Source: Mucilaginibacter polytrichastri (lineage in GTDB: Bacteria > Bacteroidota > Bacteroidia > Sphingobacteriales > Sphingobacteriaceae). Taken from it: a stretch of 60,344 nucleotides of DNA. The first letter of the stretch is position 1, and each line of letters opens with the position of its first letter. The translations under genes were made by a program, and so were the position numbers. This document shows positions 9,390 to 18,709 of this stretch, in pieces. Location: contig NZ_MPPL01000001.1 of assembly GCF_001911425.1 (NCBI RefSeq), positions 2,684,794-2,745,137 on the forward strand, in the 5' to 3' direction. A model generated the notes under the pieces. That model ran no database searches, had not been told where the DNA came from, and was given only the letters and a program-made list of their open reading frames with translations.

Positions 9390-11714
9390 ATGCGCATAAA
9401 ATACGTACTCTTTATACTGTTAATTCTTTTAACAGCAACTTACAGGCAAAGTAATGCCCAAAGTGTGTCCATGAACGATATACAGAATGTTAAAATAAAT
9501 CAGCTTAGTGATGACCAGATAACCCAACTCTGGAAAAAAATACAAGATTCTGGCTTGTCTGAAACCGACGCGTACAAGCTAATGATACAAAAAGGTGTAC
9601 CCCAAGACCAGGTAGATGCGCTTAAAGACCGTGTAACCCTGCTGGGATTAAACTCCAAAAGCAATACTAAAAAAGTTACCAGCCAGCCGGAAAAAAATAA
9701 GATTGACTTTTCGAGAGATAGCAACAATGTTGTGGTTAAACCTGTACTAGCAGCCCCGCCTGTAGCTCCGTTAAATGTTTACGGCATGGACTTTTTCTCG
9801 CAAAACGCTATCAAGTTTGAGCCTAACTCAAATTTAGCTACACCAAAAGGTTACGTAGTTGGCCCTGGCGATGAGTTAATTGTGCTGGTAACGGGCTTAA
9901 ACGAAAGCACCGTACGCACTAAAGTAACCCCCGAAGGAAACTTACAGATCCCTTATGCAGGTATAGTTTATGTTAATGGCTTCACCATAGAACAGGCTAC
10001 CAACCTCATTCGTGGTAAAATGACAAAAATTTATCCCGGCCTGCGTAGCGGCCAAACCCAGCTAAGCGTTAACCTGGGTAATACACGCAGTATTAAAATT
10101 ACCATAGTGGGCGAGGTTAAAACACCGGGCTCTTATACCCTCTCGTCATTATCTACCTTATATAATGCCCTTTATAACTCAGGCGGCCCTAATGCAAATG
10201 GGTCGTTACGTTATATAGAATTGATAAGGAATAACAAGGTTTATAAAACGGTAGACTTTTATAATTTTCTGCAACATGCCATATTAGAGGGTAATGTACG
10301 GCTTGAAGATCAGGACGTGATACGCATACCTGTATACAAAAAACGAGTTGCCATACGCGGCGAGGTAAAAAGACCCGCCATATATGAACTTAAAGAAGGC
10401 GAGCAGTTAGACGACCTGATAAAATATGCAGGTGGCTTTACAGATGTTGCCTACAAAGGCATTGCCAAAGTTGAACAAATAAACGACCTGGAACGCGAAG
10501 TAAAAGATGTACCTGCAAATCTGTTTGCCAACTTTACCCCCCGCAATGGCGATATGGTAACGCTGGGCGCTATTACTAACAGATATGCCAATCGTGTGGT
10601 ATTAGAGGGAGCAGTTTTTCGCCCCGGGCCGTATGAACTTACTGCGGGCTTAAGTTTAGGTGCGTTATTAAAACTGGCCCAGGGTATAAAACCAGAGGCT
10701 TATACCGAACGTGGTTATATTAAAAGAACCTTGCCAAACCTCGAACGCCAGTTTATTTCTTTTAAACCGATAGATATCTTATCCGGTAAAAATGATATTC
10801 CCCTTCTACGCGAAGACACCGTTACTATACAAGAAGAAAGCACTTTTATATCGCAGCAAGCAGTAACTGTTGCCGGGCATGTAAGAAACCCATCGAAATT
10901 TATATTTCGTAAGGGCATGAAACTGGCCGATGTGATTGCAATGGCCGGCGGTTTTGATGACCAGGCTGCAGAGCACCATGTGGAGGTTTCGCGCATTATT
11001 AAAAACACACAGGATAGCGTGGCTAACCAGGTGGCTAAAACTTTTACTGTCGACATGAGCAATGGCACCGGTAACGATCTTGAGCTCGAACCACTGGATT
11101 ACGTTTATGTACAACGCCTGGTTAACTATAAATCATTAGGTAACGTAAGTGTAAAAGGCGAAGTATTGTTTCCGGGAGATTACCCGGTACAACGCAGGGA
11201 CGAAACCGCACAAGACTTTTTACAGCGCGCAGGCGGGCTTACACCTTACGGCTCTATCCAAAATGCACAGATTTACAGAAAAGGCGTACGCGTAAACCTC
11301 GATCTTACCAATACCAGCAAAGACTCGCTTACACGCGCAAGTATGATGCTTTTATCAGGCGATAGTATTTACGTACCAAGGGTTATTGCTTTTGTGGAAG
11401 TTGCCGGTGCAGTTAATAATCCGCAGCTTATTAACTATAATGGCCATCGCTTTATGTATTATGTAAATGCGGCAGGTGGTAAAACCTCGCATGCGCGCCT
11501 CAAGGGTGCTTATATTAAATACCCTAATGGTTTAAACCAACCCATACGTCACTTCTTGTTTTTCCGTAACTATCCAACGGTTAAACCAGGTAGTAAGATC
11601 ATTGTTCCGGAAAAAGATCCCGAATCAAGGTTTAGGCTTGGTATTGGTGATTTTGCCGGTATAGCTTCGGCACTTACTGCAGTGATTAGTTTAATTGCCA
11701 TACTGAGAAATTAA
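9390..11714 (+). CDS. Polysaccharide export outer-membrane protein (Wza-like, multiple SLBB domains)
   Basis: The 774-residue protein has a signal peptide (residues 1-24, ending SNAQ) and a helical N-terminal region beginning near VKINQLSDDQITQLW. The Poly_export domain follows (GYVVGPGDELIVLVTG, about 150-235), then repeated SLBB domains, each with motifs like GEVKTPGSYTLSSLSTL. A last hydrophobic helix (FAGIASALTAVISLIAILRN) follows a basic stretch. It should form the oligomeric channel taking polysaccharide across the periplasm and outer membrane. It is about twice the length of E. coli Wza because of extra SLBB units, usual for Bacteroidota. A Wzz gene follows after 2 bases. Confidence 0.88.
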   Translation: MRIKYVLFILLILLTATYRQSNAQSVSMNDIQNVKINQLSDDQITQLWKKIQDSGLSETDAYKLMIQKGVPQDQVDALKDRVTLLGLNSKSNTKKVTSQPEKNKIDFSRDSNNVVVKPVLAAPPVAPLNVYGMDFFSQNAIKFEPNSNLATPKGYVVGPGDELIVLVTGLNESTVRTKVTPEGNLQIPYAGIVYVNGFTIEQATNLIRGKMTKIYPGLRSGQTQLSVNLGNTRSIKITIVGEVKTPGSYTLSSLSTLYNALYNSGGPNANGSLRYIELIRNNKVYKTVDFYNFLQHAILEGNVRLEDQDVIRIPVYKKRVAIRGEVKRPAIYELKEGEQLDDLIKYAGGFTDVAYKGIAKVEQINDLEREVKDVPANLFANFTPRNGDMVTLGAITNRYANRVVLEGAVFRPGPYELTAGLSLGALLKLAQGIKPEAYTERGYIKRTLPNLERQFISFKPIDILSGKNDIPLLREDTVTIQEESTFISQQAVTVAGHVRNPSKFIFRKGMKLADVIAMAGGFDDQAAEHHVEVSRIIKNTQDSVANQVAKTFTVDMSNGTGNDLELEPLDYVYVQRLVNYKSLGNVSVKGEVLFPGDYPVQRRDETAQDFLQRAGGLTPYGSIQNAQIYRKGVRVNLDLTNTSKDSLTRASMMLLSGDSIYVPRVIAFVEVAGAVNNPQLINYNGHRFMYYVNAAGGKTSHARLKGAYIKYPNGLNQPIRHFLFFRNYPTVKPGSKIIVPEKDPESRFRLGIGDFAGIASALTAVISLIAILRN

Positions 11715-11716
11715 TA

Positions 11717-12790
11717 ATGAATCCCGAACAGCCATCACATCCATACGAACCTGAGTTTTCTTTTAAAAAGTTAATCAGCGATCGTGCAGACGATGTTAAA
11801 TATGTTTTTCAGTTTAAAAAAGGGCTTGCACTATTTTTTGTGGGCGGCGCATTGCTAGGTGCCCTGGCAGCATGGATGTCTGCTCCTACTTATACAGCCC
11901 GGCTAACTTTTGTTATAGATGATTCTAAATCAAGTGGCGGTGGCGGCGGTTTAAGTGCTTTGGCCGGTCAGTTTGGCTTTAGTTTAGACGGCTTGGGTGG
12001 TAGTAGTGGTGTGTTAGCCGGCGATAACGTACAAGAGCTTTTAAAAAGCCAGAGGTTAATAAAAGGGACATTACTGTCACCTTATAATGCTAATGGAACA
12101 GAATCGCTTGCAGACCATTATGCAGCCGTTTACAAGCTCAACAAAAAGTGGTTAAAATATAGTAAGGACGGAAAAATAACCCGTTTCCCGATAGATACAG
12201 CCCATTACAGCCGGTTACAGGATAGTTTAATGCACGAAATGACCTCACTAATTTTAGCGGGCGAATTCGGTATTGCAAAAACAGACAAAAAACTAGGCTT
12301 TTTTGAAGTAAATACCACCATGAAAGATGAAAGGCTTGCCCAGCTGTTTTGTACACGAATGATTAAGCAAGCCACAGACTTTTATATCAGAACCAAAACC
12401 AGCCGTTTACGCAATAATGTAAACCGTTTGCAGCACCGTGCAGATAGTATTGGTAATATCTTAAACCATAAAACTTACGCGCTGTCATCAGCCAATCAAA
12501 CACTGTTAGATCTTAACCCGGCCTACACTATGGCTAATGCCAATGTAGAGGTTAAGGAACGCGATAAGATTGTTTTAAATGCCATTTTCTCTGAAACTGT
12601 AAAGAACCTTGAAGCCAGCAAAACCATGCTTGCGCAAGAAACACCTACTGTACAGATAGTTGATGAGCCCGAACTTCCTTTAAAGAAAAACCGCCTCAAA
12701 TATTCGGTTTCTATATTAACAGGTGTTATTTTAGCAGAAATTGCGTTTGCTTTTTACCTGATTGTATTCAGGAAGAGATCTAAAATCTAA
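11717..12790 (+). CDS. Chain-length determinant / polysaccharide co-polymerase (Wzz family)
   Basis: The 357-residue protein has two membrane spans, one near residues 36-58 (LALFFVGGALLGALAAWM) and one near the C-terminus (TGVILAEIAFAFYLIV). They flank a large periplasmic region that starts with the Wzz-type PTYTARLTFVIDD. A glycine-rich patch, SSGGGGGLSALAGQFG, follows. There is no C-terminal Walker-type tyrosine kinase domain, so it is the short Wzz form. It should set polymer length together with the exporter. Its last 11 bases overlap the 3' end of the convergent Wzi gene (12780-14486). Confidence 0.85.
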   Translation: MNPEQPSHPYEPEFSFKKLISDRADDVKYVFQFKKGLALFFVGGALLGALAAWMSAPTYTARLTFVIDDSKSSGGGGGLSALAGQFGFSLDGLGGSSGVLAGDNVQELLKSQRLIKGTLLSPYNANGTESLADHYAAVYKLNKKWLKYSKDGKITRFPIDTAHYSRLQDSLMHEMTSLILAGEFGIAKTDKKLGFFEVNTTMKDERLAQLFCTRMIKQATDFYIRTKTSRLRNNVNRLQHRADSIGNILNHKTYALSSANQTLLDLNPAYTMANANVEVKERDKIVLNAIFSETVKNLEASKTMLAQETPTVQIVDEPELPLKKNRLKYSVSILTGVILAEIAFAFYLIVFRKRSKI

Positions 12791-14486
12791 AGCTTACGCC
12801 CAGTTCTGCATGCAGGTTAAACACATCATTATGGGGGATGTAATAGGTATTGGCAGGATTATAATCTTTCAATATCCATTCGTAATTCAGCGATTTAACT
12901 TCCTGTAATTTGGCGTTAAACAATAAGTTCTTGTAGCTCCAGTCGCCCTGCAATCCAAAAGCAAAATCAACCCACTTGCGGCTGTTACCATTAATAGGCG
13001 TTAAATATTGCTGTTGAAAGTCAACATCGTGCTCATATCTTTGAAAAGTAACGCCTAATTTTTTAAGCCCCATTACCCAACTTATATCCATAGATTGTAG
13101 GTTGCCGCCAGAGCCGGTACCGGCCCCTAGTATTTGCCCTTCGTTGGTCTGGCCATCTCTTATCGAAGAATGGACATACCAGCCACCAGCCGGCCTTATG
13201 ATGCGATCTGTTGATTGAGAAAGCTGGTCTATTTCTGTGCTAACTAATATTCCCTGGCCTTTTGCAGCCAATGGTATTAATTTTCTAATCCCAAATATGT
13301 AAGCTCTGGCATGCTCTGGCGAAGCCAGGAAATCTTTATAATTATAAGCATTATCATTAATACCATATTCAAAATACACCTCGGCATTTGCTTTGGGCAA
13401 CACCCACCTGGCATAGAGTGAGGTAATTTGATCACGATTAAAAGCATCTCCGTTCCCCCCCTTGGTATCAGCCTTTTGGAGCGGAAAAAAGAAGGGTACA
13501 TAACCGCTAAAGCCCTTAACATCTGACTTATAGGCATTAAAAGTTCTTATCCAACCCAAAAACAAGCCAGGTATCCAACGTGGTTGATAACTAATATTAT
13601 AGCCGGTGTAATAGCGCCAATCATCTCTTTTAGGCACATATAAGTTTTTACCAGTAGATGTTTTCGTAACATCGAGGTTAGATTGGCCTGTTGCATCCAA
13701 TTTTCCTGCAATAATCTGGCCTTCAAAACTCCCTAAAAAAGTATGTATAGGCCGTACCGTATTTATGGTTGCATGCTTAAACCCTGCTGCATTATTACTG
13801 ATAACAAGCGCATTACTAATCCCCGGCCCCCACCAAAGGTTTTCATTAGACAAACCTGCAGATACTGGCCCGAATGTTAAACGGATACTGCTTTGCCCCC
13901 ATGTAGCTTTAGTATAGCTACCCGTGCCAAAATGTTCTGGCTGATCTATATTGTTATGGTATGTATAATAACTCGTTAAATCGGCATCGCCGTGTCCCGA
14001 AGCAAAGCCATTGAATGCCGGGTTGGCTGCATACACATACTCGGGACGAAGCTGGATGCTCAGCGGACCGTACTTTAGGTAAAAACCACCGCTCATCATT
14101 GTCTGGTAGCCCTTCGCAGGGATCATCGCACCATCATTCCAGCCATAAGGATGGTCTGAGTTATATTGCTGCTGGATCGTTAACGGCAAGATCTGGAATA
14201 AACCGCGACCCTTGCCAAACGTCAGCCCGCTGTTCGGGTTTATCCAGTGGTCTTTTTCTAAACTGCTGTCCGGGTCGTATACGTTCAGCGGCTTTATCTT
14301 CGACCTTGAAGGGTAATACGGACGTACCGTAAACGAGGCCGTCGAATCTACGCCCCCGCTTAACTGTAAGCGCCGGTAATAGTCTTCCAGCACCGGCGTA
14401 CCAACCGGTAACGACTGGGCCTGTAATCCGTTAGTTAAGGATAGGCACAACGCCACTATGCTCAGGGTGATCAGGATCTTTCTCAT
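12780..14486 (-). CDS. Wzi-family outer-membrane barrel, copy A1
   Basis: The 568-residue protein has a signal peptide (residues 1-23, ending LQAQ). The Wzi-family opening is SLPVGTPVLEDYYRRLQLSG, followed by HPYGWNDGAMIPAKG and ENLWWGPG. It ends in a barrel-type aromatic (VSFRF). Residues 1 to about 174 match copy A2 exactly, with two synonymous base changes. After LTSYY the two diverge clearly, although many strand motifs are shared. Wzi proteins bind exported polysaccharide at the outer membrane. It is the third gene of its cassette, seven bases after B1. The N-terminal third is GC-rich and the rest AT-rich, pointing to a mosaic gene. Confidence 0.85.
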   Translation of the reverse strand: MRKILITLSIVALCLSLTNGLQAQSLPVGTPVLEDYYRRLQLSGGVDSTASFTVRPYYPSRSKIKPLNVYDPDSSLEKDHWINPNSGLTFGKGRGLFQILPLTIQQQYNSDHPYGWNDGAMIPAKGYQTMMSGGFYLKYGPLSIQLRPEYVYAANPAFNGFASGHGDADLTSYYTYHNNIDQPEHFGTGSYTKATWGQSSIRLTFGPVSAGLSNENLWWGPGISNALVISNNAAGFKHATINTVRPIHTFLGSFEGQIIAGKLDATGQSNLDVTKTSTGKNLYVPKRDDWRYYTGYNISYQPRWIPGLFLGWIRTFNAYKSDVKGFSGYVPFFFPLQKADTKGGNGDAFNRDQITSLYARWVLPKANAEVYFEYGINDNAYNYKDFLASPEHARAYIFGIRKLIPLAAKGQGILVSTEIDQLSQSTDRIIRPAGGWYVHSSIRDGQTNEGQILGAGTGSGGNLQSMDISWVMGLKKLGVTFQRYEHDVDFQQQYLTPINGNSRKWVDFAFGLQGDWSYKNLLFNAKLQEVKSLNYEWILKDYNPANTYYIPHNDVFNLHAELGVSFRF

Positions 14487-16798
14487 CTGCTATTTAAAAT
14501 CGATACGTTAACCCGGCCTGCGCCTGGAAGTTAAACTTGGTTACACCCGGTACATAATAAGGCGCTCCTGCTTTTTCTAACGCAGGGTCCAGGTACCACT
14601 GGTAATTTAACGAGTAGATCTCCATCAGTTTGGCATTAAAGATGAAGTGGCCATAGTTCCACTCCCCTGTTAAGGCCCCGCTCAAATCTACCCAGTGACG
14701 GCGCCAGTCACCTGTATCATGAAACGCATAATAATAAAAGTCATCATTATGCAAATAACGCTCCAGTTGTAGACCGATCCGTTTTAAACCCTTTACCCAG
14801 CTTACATCAAACGTTTGCAGGTTGGCACCAGGACCTATCCCCGCCCCCAGTACTTCGCCACGGTTCGTGTAGCCCTGCCGGATGTAGGGGTTCACATACC
14901 ACGATGACAGGCCCAGTACTTTATTGTAAGAAGTTCCCGCCATCTGTGTGGCCTCGATGCTGATCATAATATGTTCGTCACGGCTGGAATTGAACGGCAG
15001 CATCTTCCGCAAGCCGAAGATATACGCACGCCCGTCATTCGGTTCCAGCAGGCTGTTCCGTACCGTGTTCGTATTGTTGTTGATCCCGTATTCGAAATAG
15101 ACCTCCGCCTGTTCTTCCGGCCATAACCAGCGCATAAAAAGCGAGCTTCGCGTATCACGCTGGTTCAGCGCCTGGTCTGCCGTTACTGATTTGAAAGGTG
15201 AAAAGAAAGGCAGGTAGCTGCCCAGGCTCCCAAGGTCCTTGCTGTAAGTCTGCGCACTCCGCGTCATCCCCAGAAATAAGCCTTTCACCCATTTAGGCTG
15301 CCAGCTCAGCACAAAGCCAGTCAGGTAGCGCCAGTCTGTAGGCTTGGGCAGGTACAGCGGGTTGTTAAAGTAGTTCCGGTCGGGCGTTAGGGGCCCGTAT
15401 CCCGAGCCTTCCAGCTGCCCGATGATAAACTGCCCTTCAAATGAGCCGATCGCCGTACGGATGGGCTTTGTGGTGTTAAACGTAAAGTGCTTAAAGCCCG
15501 GCGCGCTGTTGCTCATCAGCAGCGAGTTGCGCATGCCGGGCCCCCACCACAGGTTTTCTGTAGACAGACCGACCGACAGCGACTTATAGTTTAACCGGAT
15601 GCTGCTTTGACCCCAGTACGCTTTGGTATACGTACCTGTGCCAAACTGTACCGGAAGGTCAATATTGTTATATACATCGTAGTAACGCGCATCTATCGTT
15701 GAGTAGTTGTTCCGGTTCAGGTTATCGAAGTTATTATTCGCTGCCACTACCAGTTCAGGCCGCAACTGGATCGTTAACATCCCGTAGCGCGCATAGATCC
15801 CTGCGCTTAATAAGGTTTGAAGGCCCTTCGCAGGGATCATCGCTCCGTCGTTCCAGCCGTAGGGATGGTTCGAGTTATATTGCGTCTGGATATTCAATGG
15901 CAATAAATACCCGTTAAAGCCATCCTTGTTCTGCCACGACGTGCCGGGGTCGCGCTTGTTATAGCCCGCTTCTGTAGAATCAGGGTAAAACACATTCTTA
16001 TTCTTCGCATCCGGTAACAACGGCCGTACCGTAAACGACAGCAGCGAATCACCTTTGCCCAGCAGTTGCTGCCGGCGGTAATAATCTTCCAGCGCAGTGG
16101 AGCCAACAGGGATCGACTGCGCCTTAACTGTAAACTGCAGCAACGTCAGCAACACCAGCAGTAATCCGCCTCTTCTTAATCTCATCATAAAGTGATCGCC
16201 TTTATATTTATATTATCTACCGACCAGCTTTCGTCGCATAATGGATCGCTTACATTCTTCTGTACCAGATCACCGATACATTGCAGCAGCAGTGTGGCCG
16301 AGCTATGGCTGATCGTTTTGCTGATCTTATATTCCGTAGTCCCGTTTGGGCTGCCGGATAAATAACAGGCACCTGGAAGGTCCGTACGAAACGCCCCTGC
16401 CTTAGGGTTATGGTTACTGTTCAAATAATTGTCAGGGTAGGATTGCGGCGGGCAGAAAACACCTACACCACAATCTGAATTGGAAAAAGACGTATGGATA
16501 TAACTATTACCATCTACCAGCATGCTCCAAAGGTCTGGGCCAGAATACCCGCTATCAAGGTTGTTCCCGTCCCAGGTATCGTGGATATACAAGTCGAACG
16601 TGATCTCAACCAGGTCGTGCTTAGGTAAGTTCGGCACCGTTAAGTTAAAGCCCCCAGAATTATAACGCCCCAGCACATGCGTACCGTTAAATAAGGCGAT
16701 AGTACCGCTCGTAATTCCTGCCAAATTCCCGCTCTCGAAGTCATTGCTATACACCGAGACATTGCCCTTTACTTCCTTCTTGCAGGAAGTAAAAAACA
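13964..16798 (-). repeat. Near-identical duplicated block, copy 1 (2,835 bp)
   Basis: This block aligns without gaps to 18187-21021 at a constant offset of 4,223 bases. By eye only three differences were found: 14184 (C/T), 14205 (G/T) and one near 16760 (C/T) that changes Val to Ile in the lipoprotein. It covers the 5' third of A1, all of B1 and the mature part of lipoprotein 1. Identity stops abruptly at both edges. Confidence 0.92.
14494..16188 (-). CDS. Wzi-family outer-membrane barrel, copy B1
   Basis: The 564-residue protein is identical in sequence to the product at 18717-20411. It has a signal peptide (residues 1-23, basic start then LLLVLLTLLQF, ending VKAQ). The Wzi motifs are SIPVGSTALEDYYRRQQLLG, HPYGWNDGAMIPAKG and ENLWWGPG. 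It ends in a barrel-type TYRF. B and A proteins share the same N-terminal and internal motifs, so they are paralogues. Its ATG overlaps the lipoprotein stop by four bases (ATGA), implying translational coupling. It probably works with A1 and the lipoprotein at the outer membrane to retain or organise the exported polysaccharide. Confidence 0.87.
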   Translation of the reverse strand: MMRLRRGGLLLVLLTLLQFTVKAQSIPVGSTALEDYYRRQQLLGKGDSLLSFTVRPLLPDAKNKNVFYPDSTEAGYNKRDPGTSWQNKDGFNGYLLPLNIQTQYNSNHPYGWNDGAMIPAKGLQTLLSAGIYARYGMLTIQLRPELVVAANNNFDNLNRNNYSTIDARYYDVYNNIDLPVQFGTGTYTKAYWGQSSIRLNYKSLSVGLSTENLWWGPGMRNSLLMSNSAPGFKHFTFNTTKPIRTAIGSFEGQFIIGQLEGSGYGPLTPDRNYFNNPLYLPKPTDWRYLTGFVLSWQPKWVKGLFLGMTRSAQTYSKDLGSLGSYLPFFSPFKSVTADQALNQRDTRSSLFMRWLWPEEQAEVYFEYGINNNTNTVRNSLLEPNDGRAYIFGLRKMLPFNSSRDEHIMISIEATQMAGTSYNKVLGLSSWYVNPYIRQGYTNRGEVLGAGIGPGANLQTFDVSWVKGLKRIGLQLERYLHNDDFYYYAFHDTGDWRRHWVDLSGALTGEWNYGHFIFNAKLMEIYSLNYQWYLDPALEKAGAPYYVPGVTKFNFQAQAGLTYRF

Positions 16799-16847
16799 TT
16801 ATACTAACAAGAAATAAGAGGCAGACTTTTAGTAAATTTTTAACCAT
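16185..16847 (-). CDS. Surface lipoprotein with a predicted beta-sandwich domain, copy 1
   Basis: The 220-residue protein has a signal peptide and lipobox FFTSC, so Cys22 would be lipidated. The mature part contains YSNDFESGNLAGI, then DLVEITFDLYIHDTWDGNN and LLQCIGDLVQKNVSDPLCDESWSVDNI. This resembles a carbohydrate-binding jelly roll or lectin-like sandwich, but I do not recognise the family. It is the first gene of the lipoprotein-B-A cassette. The mature sequence matches copy 2 except Val/Ile, while the signal peptides are unrelated up to FFTSC. A role in binding polysaccharide next to the Wzi barrels is inferred from context only. Confidence 0.7.
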   Translation of the reverse strand: MVKNLLKVCLLFLVSIMFFTSCKKEVKGNVSVYSNDFESGNLAGITSGTIALFNGTHVLGRYNSGGFNLTVPNLPKHDLVEITFDLYIHDTWDGNNLDSGYSGPDLWSMLVDGNSYIHTSFSNSDCGVGVFCPPQSYPDNYLNSNHNPKAGAFRTDLPGACYLSGSPNGTTEYKISKTISHSSATLLLQCIGDLVQKNVSDPLCDESWSVDNINIKAITL

Positions 16848-16993
16848 CGTGGCAATCCTTCAAATTTAAATATGGCTTTTAAATATAATAATTAGAACTA
16901 ATGCGGGATAAGCAATTTATTGCAAATCTGTTATAGCCAATTACACTGAAGCCGATATTATTAAAAACAGCTGCCTATGTGCCATCTAGGAAT

Positions 16994-18709
16994 TTAAAAT
17001 CTATACGTTACACCCAGTTCTGTATGTAGGTTAAACACATCGTTATGCGGGATGTAATAAGTATTGGCAGAATCATAATCTTTCAGTATCCATTCGTAAT
17101 TCAGCGATTTAACACCTTGCAATTTGGCGTTAAATAATAGATTTTTATAACTCCAGTCGCCATGTAAGCCAAATGCAAGGTCTACCCATTTGCGGCTGTT
17201 ACCATTAATAGCGGGAAGGTATAAACTGGAATAATCTACATCATGTTCATAACGTTGAAACTCTAGCCCTAATTTCTTCAAGCCAGAAACCCAACTAATA
17301 TCAAAATATTGAATATTACTACCCGGCCCTGTGCCGGCACCCAAAATTTGCCCCTCATGAGTGTGTCCTTGAAGTAACTGATAATTTGAATACCATAAAG
17401 CTGTTTCTCTAAGAAACCTATCAACTGGCTGTGACGTTTGCGTTATTTCAGAGCTAATCAGAACACGTTGATTTTTATCTACATTCACTGGAATCAGTTT
17501 TCTAAAACCAAACACATAAGCTCTTGAATGTTCGGGCGAGCCAACAAAATCTGCAAGATTATAAGAATTATCTTCTAGGCCATATTCAAAGTAAACTTCA
17601 GCTTCAGCTTTGGTAAATAACCACCTGGCATAAAGAGAGGTGATCTGGTCGCGCGGAAAAAGATCTCCCACTCCGTTATTTGAATCCTTTTTTTGATAAG
17701 GTATAAAAAATGGCACATAAGCACTAAAACCACCAGTTTTTACATCGTCATAATAGGAGTTGAATGTTCTAATTAAACCTAAAGTAAATCCAGGAACCCA
17801 TTTAGGATGATAATTAATATTAAATCCTGTAAAATAGCGCCAATCATCTCTCTTTTGAACGGCTAAATTTGTTCCATTAGATAAACTAGTTGTCAATAAA
17901 GCAGGATAACCGGAATTCTCTAATCTCCCTGCAATTACCTGTCCTTCAAAACTTCCCAAAAAAGTATTAATGGGGCGTACTGTATTGATGGTTATATGAT
18001 TAAAACCAGGCGCATTATTGGTGAGAACTAAAGAGTTTTGTATTCCCGGCCCCCACCATAGGTTCTCACTAGAAACACCTACAGACATCGGCCCGAATGT
18101 TAAACGGATACTACTTTGACCTAAAAATGCTTTGTTGTATGCGCTTGTACCAAACCGCTCAGGCCAATCTATTAAATTCCGCTGGCTATAATAACTCGTT
18201 AAATCGGCATCGCCGTGTCCCGAAGCAAAGCCATTGAATGCCGGGTTGGCTGCATACACATACTCGGGACGAAGCTGGATGCTCAGCGGACCGTACTTTA
18301 GGTAAAAACCACCGCTCATCATTGTCTGGTAGCCCTTCGCAGGGATCATCGCACCATCATTCCAGCCATAAGGATGGTCTGAGTTATATTGCTGCTGGAT
18401 CGTTAATGGCAAGATCTGGAATAAACCTCGACCCTTGCCAAACGTCAGCCCGCTGTTCGGGTTTATCCAGTGGTCTTTTTCTAAACTGCTGTCCGGGTCG
18501 TATACGTTCAGCGGCTTTATCTTCGACCTTGAAGGGTAATACGGACGTACCGTAAACGAGGCCGTCGAATCTACGCCCCCGCTTAACTGTAAGCGCCGGT
18601 AATAGTCTTCCAGCACCGGCGTACCAACCGGTAACGACTGGGCCTGTAATCCGTTAGTTAAGGATAGGCACAACGCCACTATGCTCAGGGTGATCAGGAT
18701 CTTTCTCAT
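16994..18709 (-). CDS. Wzi-family outer-membrane barrel, copy A2
   Basis: The 571-residue protein shares its first 174 or so residues with A1, including the signal peptide and PVGTPVLEDYYRR opening. It then has its own version of the barrel, for example SSENLWWGPGIQNSLVLTNN. The tails converge again (NTYYIPHNDVFNLH, ending VTYRF). The 3' two thirds are AT-rich, and length differs from A1 by only three residues. It is the last gene of cassette 2; the 146-base gap up to lipoprotein 1 may hold a cassette promoter or simply be read through. The function should equal A1 but with different exposed loops. Confidence 0.85.
   Translation of the reverse strand: MRKILITLSIVALCLSLTNGLQAQSLPVGTPVLEDYYRRLQLSGGVDSTASFTVRPYYPSRSKIKPLNVYDPDSSLEKDHWINPNSGLTFGKGRGLFQILPLTIQQQYNSDHPYGWNDGAMIPAKGYQTMMSGGFYLKYGPLSIQLRPEYVYAANPAFNGFASGHGDADLTSYYSQRNLIDWPERFGTSAYNKAFLGQSSIRLTFGPMSVGVSSENLWWGPGIQNSLVLTNNAPGFNHITINTVRPINTFLGSFEGQVIAGRLENSGYPALLTTSLSNGTNLAVQKRDDWRYFTGFNINYHPKWVPGFTLGLIRTFNSYYDDVKTGGFSAYVPFFIPYQKKDSNNGVGDLFPRDQITSLYARWLFTKAEAEVYFEYGLEDNSYNLADFVGSPEHSRAYVFGFRKLIPVNVDKNQRVLISSEITQTSQPVDRFLRETALWYSNYQLLQGHTHEGQILGAGTGPGSNIQYFDISWVSGLKKLGLEFQRYEHDVDYSSLYLPAINGNSRKWVDLAFGLHGDWSYKNLLFNAKLQGVKSLNYEWILKDYDSANTYYIPHNDVFNLHTELGVTYRF

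Noticed and set aside
14015..14332. Plus-strand open frame of 105 codons, repeated at 18238-18555
   Set aside because: It is antisense to the conserved front part of the Wzi A genes, and repeats only because the DNA is duplicated. No signal, domain or ribosome site supports it.
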